Program-made: the position numbers and the translations under genes
Source: Rhynchospora pubera
Lineage: Eukaryota > Streptophyta > Magnoliopsida > Poales > Cyperaceae
Reading direction: 5' to 3'
Assembly: GCA_028095005.1 (NCBI GenBank)
Contig: CM051461.1
Location: forward strand, 28,517,432 to 28,581,431
Length of the DNA stretch: 64,000 nt
The notes under the pieces: generated by a model
Databases searched by the model: none
The model's input: only the letters and a program-made list of their open reading frames with translations
Told to the model about the DNA's origin: nothing
Part shown: in pieces, positions 1 to 10,771 of the stretch
Position numbering within the stretch: position 1 is the first letter of the stretch
How the letters are laid out: each line of letters starts with the position of its first letter

Positions 1-470
1 AATACTGACATTTTGGGTACAGTGGAAAGCATATTGTGTGTGAGTGTGGCAAAATACTTGATGTGGCATCATCTGTCATTAACATGCAGTGCAACGATAA
101 AATTAATGACTATATAGTAACTCTGGTTGATATATGGTCTTACTGAAAGAATATTTGTTTTTAAAATTACCTAATGTATCTTGATTTTTCTTTACCTTTT
201 TCTTTTTCTGTTTCACTATTTTCTAATTTGGACCTTACTGTCTATGTTGTGGGTTGTTATCTTAACCAGGTTGATTTGCACTCACATATTGTCAGGGTGG
301 TCTCTTTTCTGAAGGTACGACTTTAAATATTTAGATTTTTCTTGTTTTAGTTTTTTTTTTCTATTATCCACATCAAAGCATCTTGAAGTGTGTAATTAGT
401 GTGTATAGTTAGATCATAAAGTGATTTCTAATCCTGCATAAGAATGTCAATGACATACCTAGTTAAACGT

Positions 471-1620
471 TGGCAAAATTAGTCATATACCCTCCAAATC
501 TTATCCAACCAGTCATATACCCTCATAATAATCTCTAATATTAGCCATTTATCCCTCTAATCATCCTTATTACAGTTATTACCCTCTTTATTAATTTAAA
601 TGATATTTTTATTCTGAAAATTTAATTTTTGAATATTCAGACTAAAATACCCCTATCCTTCTAATTTCCTTCACAATCACTTGAACAAGATTCGTTTGTT
701 CCCTTCCCTCCAATATACGTATGCAATTCAAGGAAGGTTATTTCATTTTATTGCACCCACATGGAAAGAAATGAATGGGAGGCTAAAAAACGAATATTTC
801 TTTAAGTCAGCGTCTAAAATGTTTCTTTCTAACAAATGTAAGGCTAATAATCATACATAATTTTTTAAGTTGGGTGGCATTAATGATATCTATATTAAAA
901 AAAAAACATTGAGCTGCTTATCAGCTTATGCTAGTGGTGTCAAGTTTTATAAGTTTGTTCAACTTATACGAGTTTCCCTTATTCTTAACATAAGTTAGTA
1001 AAATTAAAATATACCATGGTTTTTTTTTTTTTTTTTTTTTTTGTGGAGATAAGTGGGGAGCACCCACCACTCTTCATTATACCATTGTTTTTGTATTTAT
1101 GCATGCTTGCATTTCAACTCATGGCAATTATATATACTTGACACATCCTTTTAATCTCCGACAGAAACTAATGAAGTTGACCTATCCAGTTTTAGAGGTT
1201 TACCTCAACATCAAATCAGCAAAAGAATCAAGAGCTATTTGTGAACCATGGATACAATATACACTGATCTACTTATTTAAAGATGAAATTCTCAAGAGAA
1301 GGGGATCAGTATTTCTAACTATAGATTTAGCTTTAATTTCTTTCCATATCAGTATTTGTCTCTTTTCATATCACATAATAAAATCTAAGTTTAGGCGGAA
1401 AAGTGAATTGACCTGAAGGAAAAGTTAAGAGATAAAGGAAGGGTATTTTGGTCTTGAAATTCAAAAATTGAATATTCAGAATTTAAATATCATTTAAATT
1501 AATAAAGAGGGTAAATAACTATAATAAGGATGATTTGAGGGATAAATGACTAATATTAAAGATTATGCGACTATATGGCTGATTGGATAAGATTTGAAGG
1601 GTATATGGCTGATTTTACCA
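471..1620. mobile_element. 1.15-kb element with long terminal inverted repeats in the OST1 intron
   Basis: The left end starts TGGCAAAATTAGTCATATAC and the right end, read on the minus strand, starts TGGTAAAATCAGCCATATAC. The similarity runs inward for roughly 190 bases on each side (about 471-665 and 1430-1620), including the shared block TTAATTTAAATGATATTT. The middle is AT-rich, contains a poly(T) run at about 1019-1042 and shows no transposase. Long inverted repeats suggest a non-autonomous Mutator-like element, but I could not identify a clean target-site duplication. It lies in the intron between OST1 exons 270-314 and 2416 onward. Confidence 0.6.
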
Positions 1621-2415
1621 GTTTGTTTCCTGACTCCTTCGAGCTGCTTTTGAATCCTGAGTTGTCCTCTCCTAAGCATTGAAATCTCTCATCCTTTTGT
1701 CTTCCACCTTGTACTCCTCGTTCTCTTGTAAGTTGTAACCTCCTTACACCCTGATATGGTCTTACTGATATCTCATTTCTCCCCATCTCAAATTCTCAAT
1801 GTCATGCACCACCTCTTCAAAAGAGGCCAAACTCTGAACCTCACCAGTCTCCTGTACCATCAATGTTCCCATTCGGCTCGATAAAGTTTTGAGTCTGGCC
1901 TTAGCTGTTATGTCCCTTAACCTGATCTGTATCCATTTGCATGAGGTTTTTGCCTCTGTTATCTCTTTCCAGCAGTTGCAGTTTCCCACTGATTGATTTG
2001 GTGCCAGCTTTGTCAGGTTGTTTCAATAAATTTGTGTCATTAATGGTTGTACCAGATTCCACCAAGTTTGGCACTGTTCTGTGGCTGCCCCTGCAGTTCT
2101 TCCTGCCACATGTTCAATTGTTTACATCGGTCCTCTCTATCCATTGTGTTCCTATATTTCTATCACTGTTATTTGTATTTCCTCTATGGAACCAGCTTGT
2201 ATATTAGGTGCCCCACCACCTCGTTCCTGGCCCGCAGCTTGTGGGAGGTTTGTTATCATTAGCCCTGTGTGCATCAAACTGTGACATGTTCCTGTCAATC
2301 TCAATCAAACATCTAAAGATGATTTATTTCTGTATTTTATAATGGATTCCAGTCGACATATTATTACCAGGCATGTTAATTTGACATACTTATAATTTTC
2401 ATGCTTAATTTGTAG
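1621..2415. other. Remainder of OST1 intron, no gene identified
   Basis: This stretch is less AT-rich than the flanking intron and has short open frames on both strands, but none matches a family I recognise and none is long. On the minus strand it looks like degenerate, formerly coding transposon sequence, and I cannot assign it. The intron ends at the AG at 2414-2415. Confidence 0.4.
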
Positions 2416-2660
2416 GTTGAAAATCAGGGCCCATATGATGTTTCTGAATTTGTATTAGCTTTTCCTGATGCCCAGGCAAAGAACTTGGCCACAATGCTAG
2501 TAATCTACTTAGAAGAAGGAAAGATAATTTACAGCGAGTTTCCAATCAATTCAACTAAACCAAAATTAAAACAATCAAACATGACCTTCTATCCAGTCAC
2601 CTTACCCAAGAAACTTGAAAAGGGCAAGACTGCTGGTTTGGATGTGTACGTTGTCTTAAC

Positions 2661-4420
2661 TGTTAGTTTAGTGCATAATTTTCATTTTATGATTAAATAC
2701 TCCTAATTATCCATAAACAATCATGCACAAACACGGATCTTGCACTAAGCCATTCACACAAGAGAGAAAGGTTCAAGGTATACCTCTCTTGATGTAGTAA
2801 TCAAGAGGCTCGAACCGGCTAGGTTGTAGGTGGTTGTGCTCGCGTCTAGCTCCCGCCTCCTTGTCGAATCACCTCGAGTCCACTTGGTATTAACCAAATC
2901 CTCTACAAGTTATGCTAGTAACTTGGAGGAAATGCCTAATCCCTAGCTTTCCCAATCTTCTAGCAAATGAACTAATTGATTTGAGGAAGAATGGAGGGCT
3001 CAACACATGAGCAATAGGGAGAGATGAGAGGGAGGAGGCGCACACCAAGGGAGGGGGGCGGCTAGGTTAGTGGGAGAGAGAGAGAGGGGGATTTGCAACC
3101 ATCCACATCCTTATATAGAGTGCAAACCCTACCTACCTCACACTAACTATTTACCAAATTGCCACCCCACCTACCACCTTGTATGGCCGGCCACAATAAG
3201 GGCCTTTATGGGCCAATTGCATTGCCTCATGGGTCCACTTAATCAACCATTAAATGGCCTCTCTTGTTGCTCTTAATTTGGATCCCTATTGGGCCTTTAA
3301 TTAACTATTTAATTAAAGCCCTATAAAATGCATATGTGTTAAAATAAATAATTATTAACTTAATAATAATTATTTAGGGATTAGATAATGCATTAATTTA
3401 TTTCTATATGATCCCTTTGATTTAATTAATTATAACGGTCTACAACGCTATTTAATTAATTAATCAACTCATCATATTTTGCAATACCAATTATTGCAAA
3501 TAAATAAATAATGCAAGCATGGTTAAAACACCAATTCTGTGTGACCCTTTGAGGATTTATGCTACGTTGGACATGGAGTTAAATCGCTATTTAATTCCAA
3601 TAATCATAAGCGGTATCTAGCAACACGTTATGATTCCCAATTCGCATAAATAGTGTACAGCTACAATATTTCAATCCTGCATAAGAGAATAAAAATATAT
3701 CTCTATTTTGATTCCTATGCCTCACGATATCATCGTATAATCCAAGATAGGAATGTGTCATTCTTGCAGATTATACGTTTCTTGATCTAGAGATAATTGT
3801 ATCAGTTGCTAGCAAACAATCTATCTCCATCAAGGGGCCCAAACAGATATCGTCACTCACTAAGTGAATTAATGAGGGACATACGGTTTTCTTGACTATT
3901 TAACTTTTCCCCGCACAATTCAAGAGAACATAAATAACGTCCGTATAGCAGCCCTTATCGGGAATCAGCGGTAGACGATATTTATTGAACCTATCCTCAT
4001 GTGGAAAAGAAAAATATCTCAAACTTAGAATCAAAATCATAACGAAATAAATAATGACACCAAAACACAATCCATATATTTATTTCGTTGGGTCATGTCC
4101 TGTACTATGTTCAATTAACATAAACATATGCAATTAAGTTGGTTACTCTTAACCTGTGATTTATAGAACTTAATCAACACTTAACTTGCATACTAATCTT
4201 ATTGATAATTAATGTTCCTTGTTAATTATCAAGATTATGGACGCTTTAGATTTATTGTTGTCATTTACTACTAAATGAATCACAGTGATCTATAATTCAG
4301 ATCCTCAACCTGAATGAACTGTCAACACATAAATCAAAGAACAAATGATATAAAATCATCCATAACATAAAACCATAGAAGTAGCCAAATATGATTGGCT
4401 TCTAGGACATATCTCTAACA
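2661..4420 (-). repeat. 3' LTR of the copia element
   Basis: It has the same length (1760 bases) as the copy at 10772-12531 and is aligned to it at a constant offset of 8111. In minus orientation it starts TGTTAGAGATATGTCC and ends AAACTAACA, the usual TG...CA termini. A TATA-like CTATATAAG is present at 3110-3118 (minus strand). Confidence 0.96.
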
Positions 4421-4431
4421 ATCTCCCACTT
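4421..4431 (-). promoter_or_regulatory. Polypurine tract of the copia element
   Basis: Read on the minus strand, the bases immediately before the 3' LTR are AAGTGGGAGAT. This is a purine-rich primer site for plus-strand DNA synthesis, in the position expected for Ty1/copia elements. Confidence 0.8.
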
Positions 4432-4532
4432 GGCCTAGAGTCAATCAACAGTGACTTCTAGCCAGTGTATAGTATTCAATGTAATATCCAAATATACATA
4501 TCTCATACTAACGCCTAAATAAAAGATACAAC

Positions 4533-7500
4533 TCAAAGCCAATCAGGCATACGCCTAATCCCCATGGATGCAATATGCAACTCATGCGCGGCTCGAGACA
4601 AAGGCTTTGTCAGAGGGTCCGCTGTGTTCGCAGCACCGTCCACCTTCTTGACCTTGACCCATCCGTCATTGACCAACTGACGGATGAGATGGAATCGTCG
4701 TAGAATGTGCCTAGTCTTCTGGTGAGACCTAGGCTCCTTGGACTGAGCTATGGCTCCCGTATTGTCGCAGTAGATATCCACTGGACCCGAGATGCTTGGA
4801 ACCACCTCTAGCTCGGTCAAGAACTCCTTGATCCATACGGCCTCTTTTGCTGCTTCGCCAGCCGCTAAGTATTCCGCTTCGGTGACGGAATCGGCCGTAG
4901 TATCTTGCTTGGAACTCTTCCAACTTACGGCACCACCATTAAGCAGAAATACAAAGCCGGACTGTGATTTGGAGTCATCTCGATCGGTTTGGAAACTAGC
5001 ATCAGTGTAACCAGTTACAACGAGCTCTTGGTCTCCACCGTAAACGAGAATGCTCTCCTTGGTTCTCTTGAGATACTTGAGGATATTCTTGACTGCGGTC
5101 CAATGTGCCATGCCCGGGTTGGCTTGGTATCGACTAGTCACGCTAATCGGATGTGCCACATCGGGGCGAGTGCATAGCATGGCATACATAATCGATCCGA
5201 CTACAGATGGATACTTGAATCGCTTCATGTACTCCCGATCTGTCTCCGTTGTCGGACCTTGAGTCTTGCTCAAGTAAATGCCATGTGACATAGGCAAGAA
5301 TCCCTTCTTGGAATTCGCCATGTTGTGTTTTTGCAACACCTTGTCAATATATGCATCTTGGCTCAAACCTAACATCCTCTTTGATCTATCTCTATAGATC
5401 TTGATTCCTAGGATGTAGGCGGCCTCGCCCAAGTCTTTCATTGAGAACACTTTCTTCAATGAATCCTTGACTGCATTCAATTCGGGAATATCATTCCCGA
5501 TCAAGAGTATATCGTCAACATATAGAACAAGAAACACAACCACGCTCCCACTAAACCTCTTGTAGACACAAGGTTCCTTTTCACTTTGAGAGAAGTTCAA
5601 TTTCTTGACTTCCTCATCAAAACGCTTGTTCCAACTCCGTGATGCTTGCTTCAATCCATAAATGGATCGTTGAAGCTTGCATACTTTGTTAGCATTCTTT
5701 GGATCCACAAAACACTCGGGTTGTGTCATATACACATCCTCTTCCAAATTTCCATTTAGGAAGGCGGTTTTGACATCCATTTGCCAAATCTCATAATCAT
5801 AGAATGCGGCAATTGCTAACATGATCCGAATTGACTTGAACATGACGACGGGCGAGAAGGTTTCTTCATAGTCAATACCATGAATTTGCTTGTAACCTTT
5901 CGCTACAAGTCGTGCTTTGTAAATGGTCAAGTTGCCATCCATGTCGACCTTTCTCTTAAAGATCCACTTGTTCTCAACGGATTTTACTCCGTTGGGAAGG
6001 TCAACCAAGGTCCATACCTTGTTGTCATACATGGATTGCATTTCGGATTCCATGGCTTTTAGCCATTCCTTGGAGTCGGGTTTCTTTCTCATGTCATCAA
6101 CGGTCAAAGGCTCATCGTTCTCCATAACGAGAACGTCGTGCAAACCTAAATATCTTATAGGTGGACGACTTGGCCTTGCTGATCTTCGTAGGGTAGAAGT
6201 TTGAGGTTCTTGAACTTGTTCCACAACGGTTTGTGGACTTTGTTCTTGAACTTCAAGTGAAGGTGCTTCCTCAACATCATCGACTCGCGATATGTTTGAG
6301 TTTTCATTTGAGGGAGCTTGTTCGTGAACCTCTTCTTCCACAACAACTTGTGGAATTGGTTCGGCTACAATCTCATTTGGTGCATCCACATTTTGTGCAA
6401 CCTCATTTGGCACCATATTGGGAACAACTACATTGCCTACTTGAGGCATGCTTTGTTGTTGCGGTTCTTGAATTTCTTCAATCACCACGTTGCTCCCACT
6501 ACTTCTTCTTGAGAGAAATTCTTTCTCCAAGAACACACCATAACGAGCAACAACTATCTTGTTCTCGTTGCGGTTATAGAAGTAGTAACCCTTCGTTTCC
6601 TTAGGGTATCCTACGAAATGACATTTGTCCGATTTGGGTCCAAGCTTATCGCTCACTAGCCTTTTCACATAAGCTTCACAACCCCAAATCTTGAGAAACG
6701 ACATGCTTGGTTTCTTCTTAAACCAAAGCTCATAGGGCGTCTTCTCAACGGACTTTGATGGAACACGGTTTAATGTAAAAGTTGCGGTTTCAAGGGCGTA
6801 TCCCCAAAAGGACATAGGCAAATCGGCTTGGCTCATCATTGATCGAACCATGTCAAGCAAAGTTCGATTCCTCCTTTCGGACACACCATTCCATTGTGGT
6901 GTTCCGGGTGGAGTGAGTTGTGGAACGATTCCACACTCCTTTAGATAGTTGCCAAACTCATGGCTCAAGTACTCACCACCTCGATCGGATCGTAAGACCT
7001 TGATCTTTCGACCAAGTTGGTTCTCGACTTCATTCTTAAATTCTTTGAACTTGTCAAAGGATTCGGATTTGTGACGCATCAAGTAGATATACCCGTATCT
7101 ACTATGATCATCGGTGAATGTGATGAAGTATGAATAACCACCACGCGCACAAATGCTCATAGGTCCGCATACATCGGTATGTACAAGGTCTAATAAGTCA
7201 TTTGCCCTTGTTCCTTTGTGAGGAAAAGGCGCTTTGGTCATCTTTCCCATCAAACAAGATTCGCATGTGTCAATTGGCTCGAAAGCGAATTGATCCAAGA
7301 GACCAACGGTTTGTAATCTCTTGATGTGTTTCTCATTGATATGACCTAAGCGGCAATGCCACATCAAAGTTGCATTCTCATGTGAAATCTTACGTTTCCT
7401 ATTGTCATTCTCAACACTCAAGATAAGTCCGCTAGAATCAAGCACATAAAGACCATTCAATAAATGCGCATCACAAAAACGAACATCATTTCGAAACAAG

Positions 7501-8696
7501 GTCAACAACTTGTTCTTTATTACAACATCAAAACCATCCATGTCCAAACAAGAGATAGAGATAATGTTTCGAGTGATAGAGGGAACCAAAAATACATCTT
7601 TTAGTTCCAACACAAAACCGGAAGGTAAAGTTAAATCCACGCTCCCAATGGCCATAGCGGAGATGCACGTGCCATTCCCGACGCGGAGTTGAACTTCACC
7701 TTTCTCGAGCCGCCTCCTACTCTTTAGAACCTGCACATTTCGACAAATGTGAGCACACGAACCGGTATCGAATACCCAATCGGTGTTAGAGGTAGCGAGA
7801 AGGGTTTCGATGACAAATATACCTGAAGAAGAAGGTTGGACGGTTCCCGCCTTCTTGTCGGCAAGGTACTTGGGGCAGTTTCTCCTCCAATGACCCTTGT
7901 TGCTACAATAGTAGCAAACGGTCTCGGGAGTGGCCGGGTTTTTCTTCTTCTTGGAACCCACGGGAGCACCCTTGGCCGAACCTTGGGGCGTCACCGGGCC
8001 TTTGCCCTTCTTGGCTTTACGGCCTCGCTTCTTGATCTTTTTGCTCTTGTCACTCACGGCAAGAACATCCTTTGGGCCCTTCTCCTTCTTGAGACTATCC
8101 TCCGTCTCAACGAGCATGTTTTGGAGATCATCCATGCTCTTGTCCATGCCATTCATCCGGTAGTTCACAACAAAACCGGTGAAACTCGGAGGGAGGGAGT
8201 TGAGAATGAAATCTTGAATCGCACCCGTAGGAAAGGGCGTATCAAGCTTTTCGAGCTGCCGAAACAACCCCGCCATCTTCATGACGTGTGGCCCGACTTC
8301 ATGACCCTCCGCCAAGCGAGTGTTGGCGACGGCCTCGATGAGACGGGCCCTTTCGGTGCGGGCCTTGGTTTGGAACATGTTCTTGAGACGAGTGATCATT
8401 TCAAACACTCCATAACCACTATCAATGAACTCCTTTTGGAGTTCCGATTCCATGACCGCAACCATCAAGACCGACATCTCCATGTCGTCATTGACGTGCT
8501 TCTCATATTCCTCTTGCTTATCCTTTGGATCGGTGTCCTTAGGAGCAGAGGGAATCGGAGTGGAGAGGAGGTACTCCCTTTTTTCAAACCTAAAGGCAAG
8601 CCTTAGGTTGCGGTGCCAATCCAAGAAATTAGCACCGTTAAAGGCGAGTTTCTCTTTCTCAAGAAGAGAACGAAGCGTTAAAGAGGAGGAAGACAT
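4533..8696 (-). CDS. Copia Gag-Pol polyprotein, 1387 residues, intact
   Basis: A single frame encodes all retrotransposon functions in copia order. Residues 1-250 are Gag of the plant UBN2 type (EKEKLAFNGANFLDW near the start). A CCHC zinc knuckle lies at 261-274 (CYYC...H...C), and the aspartic protease DTG is at 310-312. The GAG-pre-integrase zinc motif begins at HCRLGH near 447 with cysteines at 478 and 481. The integrase catalytic triad is D508, D571, E607 with 35 residues between the last two, as in active integrases. Reverse transcriptase spans about 880-1110 with YVDD at 1059-1062, followed by RNase H at about 1210-1345. There is no stop or frameshift. The start is the first ATG of the frame, followed by the usual Ser-rich N terminus. 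The length is ordinary for the family. The product would form cytoplasmic virus-like particles and integrate cDNA in the nucleus. Confidence 0.96.
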   Translation of the reverse strand: MSSSSLTLRSLLEKEKLAFNGANFLDWHRNLRLAFRFEKREYLLSTPIPSAPKDTDPKDKQEEYEKHVNDDMEMSVLMVAVMESELQKEFIDSGYGVFEMITRLKNMFQTKARTERARLIEAVANTRLAEGHEVGPHVMKMAGLFRQLEKLDTPFPTGAIQDFILNSLPPSFTGFVVNYRMNGMDKSMDDLQNMLVETEDSLKKEKGPKDVLAVSDKSKKIKKRGRKAKKGKGPVTPQGSAKGAPVGSKKKKNPATPETVCYYCSNKGHWRRNCPKYLADKKAGTVQPSSSGIFVIETLLATSNTDWVFDTGSCAHICRNVQVLKSRRRLEKGEVQLRVGNGTCISAMAIGSVDLTLPSGFVLELKDVFLVPSITRNIISISCLDMDGFDVVIKNKLLTLFRNDVRFCDAHLLNGLYVLDSSGLILSVENDNRKRKISHENATLMWHCRLGHINEKHIKRLQTVGLLDQFAFEPIDTCESCLMGKMTKAPFPHKGTRANDLLDLVHTDVCGPMSICARGGYSYFITFTDDHSRYGYIYLMRHKSESFDKFKEFKNEVENQLGRKIKVLRSDRGGEYLSHEFGNYLKECGIVPQLTPPGTPQWNGVSERRNRTLLDMVRSMMSQADLPMSFWGYALETATFTLNRVPSKSVEKTPYELWFKKKPSMSFLKIWGCEAYVKRLVSDKLGPKSDKCHFVGYPKETKGYYFYNRNENKIVVARYGVFLEKEFLSRRSSGSNVVIEEIQEPQQQSMPQVGNVVVPNMVPNEVAQNVDAPNEIVAEPIPQVVVEEEVHEQAPSNENSNISRVDDVEEAPSLEVQEQSPQTVVEQVQEPQTSTLRRSARPSRPPIRYLGLHDVLVMENDEPLTVDDMRKKPDSKEWLKAMESEMQSMYDNKVWTLVDLPNGVKSVENKWIFKRKVDMDGNLTIYKARLVAKGYKQIHGIDYEETFSPVVMFKSIRIMLAIAAFYDYEIWQMDVKTAFLNGNLEEDVYMTQPECFVDPKNANKVCKLQRSIYGLKQASRSWNKRFDEEVKKLNFSQSEKEPCVYKRFSGSVVVFLVLYVDDILLIGNDIPELNAVKDSLKKVFSMKDLGEAAYILGIKIYRDRSKRMLGLSQDAYIDKVLQKHNMANSKKGFLPMSHGIYLSKTQGPTTETDREYMKRFKYPSVVGSIMYAMLCTRPDVAHPISVTSRYQANPGMAHWTAVKNILKYLKRTKESILVYGGDQELVVTGYTDASFQTDRDDSKSQSGFVFLLNGGAVSWKSSKQDTTADSVTEAEYLAAGEAAKEAVWIKEFLTELEVVPSISGPVDIYCDNTGAIAQSKEPRSHQKTRHILRRFHLIRQLVNDGWVKVKKVDGAANTADPLTKPLSRAAHELHIASMGIRRMPDWL

Positions 8697-10758
8697 CTAC
8701 AACAATTATCGAATTAAAGGTCAATTAGTTTTATGTTTTTAGTTTTAACAAAAGTAAAACTTTCACTACACTCTTAAAAGTCCCTTGGTATAGTGATTTC
8801 CAAGACCCCTATTTTCATCAAAATGGACCTGCTATGGCACGTCATCCAAAATGATTAGATAAGGTAGGTTCTCCAACCAATCATCTTACCATGACTCTTG
8901 GTTCGCATGAGCGAACTTCGCCCCGATGTCCAAACTCTAGTTGGGTCCATCGAAAAGTCACTTCTCACTATTTGCTCCTTGCAAATCTTAGCTATTTGCA
9001 CCCCGACTACCGAATTGGCAATCATAACGTCCGCTTGGGCGGACCGCGCCATGAGTGACAATCGGTGTGAAGGGGATAGAGAGAAGGAGGGCGATTTAAC
9101 TTATTCGTTTTAGTTTGGGACAAACAATTCATATGACACTTTGTTTGGTGGTCGTGTAAGCATACACCCATACCTAACCTAACAAAAGTAATCACATAAG
9201 CATCTCATAGTTGTGGGTTTGTATGGCTCCCGCTTGCATTAGTTTCGCCACATCGTCCATGGAGCAAAACTAATCTAATTCTTGCCCTCCCACTAAATTC
9301 TATAAGGATCTAAATCCTATATAAAATAAAGGTGCAAAATACATGTGAAAACATCTTATTCTCATCCTAACCTTAGGGGCATGCAAGCCTCACAAGTTAC
9401 ATCAAAATTAATCAACAAATTAATTAATTAATGGCACCAAAGGCCGCATTACAAACATTCACACATGCATTCATTACAAACACAAGGCATTGAGTCTTGA
9501 GCCATACTAAACCCACTATCCACCTACAAAACAAAGTTAGCACATACAAGAACTTTGTTTCCAATTAACGATTTTCAAGCATCTTTGCGTATCGTTTGCC
9601 ATAAGTAAATTCCGTGTAAAAATCCTCAATTTTAAACAACCAAACTTGTTTAAATTCATTTAGAAAGTTCTTTCAACATCCCATAACAGAAAGGAGATCA
9701 AACAAGAAGTTTTCTAATTAATTTCAACTAGTTTGAATATTTAGAAAAACAGTAATTTATTAAAAAACGTAACTAATGGAATCCAATAAAAACAAAGGTT
9801 TTAGGTCTCCAAAAATTCTCAAATAAATTACTTAAGCTCCTTATCATAGTTGTGATTACCAGTAAAAATTTCAAGAAGAGATCTTACACCATCTGGGAGA
9901 ATCAAAAATGACAAATCTCTTACAAGTGCACGAAACACCGTTATGAGATTTTCAGATTATCCTCTCAACCATTTGGTCTGTAAGACCACCTTCTAAACAG
10001 TTTTTATATATACAATATACATAGAAAAACTTGCTTAATCTATAGGCTAACTATTCATGAAAAGAAAACCACCAAGTTCAGTTCAAAAGGTTCGAGTTAC
10101 ATACTAAACAATCAACAAATTCTGTACTGGAACAGACTGTCGATCGAAATGTTTTAACCTAGTTGAAGGTCCAAATCTCCACGAAAAATTATGAAATTAA
10201 TTTTTCTGGAATCCTAACTCAAAATAGAACAACTCCATTTAAACAGAATTTTTAAAGGAGTTCTCAGTTGGTACAGTTTATTAGAACAATCGATTTGCTC
10301 AACAAACTGGATCTGACAAGTTCTTCCTTTTCATACTTGAAAACCCACAAATTAATCTGAGCCATGCAACAACTTTTACATGCTCAGAAAGAGCTTCAAG
10401 TCCTCTTTAAATCTAGCCATAGAACACTGGTACTTATATTCAAAATATAAATCTTTCAAGCCATTCAAACAGGACAGTGCGAGCAGAAACTGGTTCTGCG
10501 CACTGTCGCCATTTTATTCACAGTAAATCCATACTAATTCAGAAAAATGTGAATCTAACGCCAAAAGAATCACAATCCACAGATCTACAACTTTCATGTA
10601 GATGGAAAAAACTTCCAGAGAAATTATCAAAGCGAAAAACGCGAAACAACACAGAAAATACCATTTCCAGACAGCAAACAAACGCATCATCTCTACTAAT
10701 CCGTTAATTAGCCAATTTCTCTTAATTAAGTGTCAAAATAGCTTAAGTACGACCATGT
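8697..10758 (-). other. Untranslated leader of the copia element, about 2.06 kb
   Basis: This is the stretch between the primer-binding site and the polyprotein ATG. It has no conserved long frame on either strand; the open frames of 68-76 codons here show no recognisable domain. A 2-kb leader is long for copia elements and could carry packaging or translational control signals, which is inferred. No nested insertion was seen. Confidence 0.7.
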
Positions 10759-10770
10759 GCTCTGATACCA
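10759..10770 (-). promoter_or_regulatory. Primer-binding site for initiator tRNA-Met
   Basis: On the minus strand the sequence is TGGTATCAGAGC, the standard plant copia primer-binding site complementary to the 3' end of initiator methionine tRNA. It lies one base inside the 5' LTR, fixing the orientation of the element. Confidence 0.93.
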
Positions 10771-10771
10771 C

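Noticed and set aside
1019..1090. Poly(T) followed by a GTGG..CCACCAC motif, also at about 26186-26278, as possible SINE/LINE tails
   Set aside because: The resemblance between the two sites is short and no element body or target duplication could be defined.
7836..8606. 256-codon open frame on the plus strand
   Set aside because: It lies antisense to the copia Gag region; the minus frame has clear Gag and zinc-knuckle motifs and this one has none.
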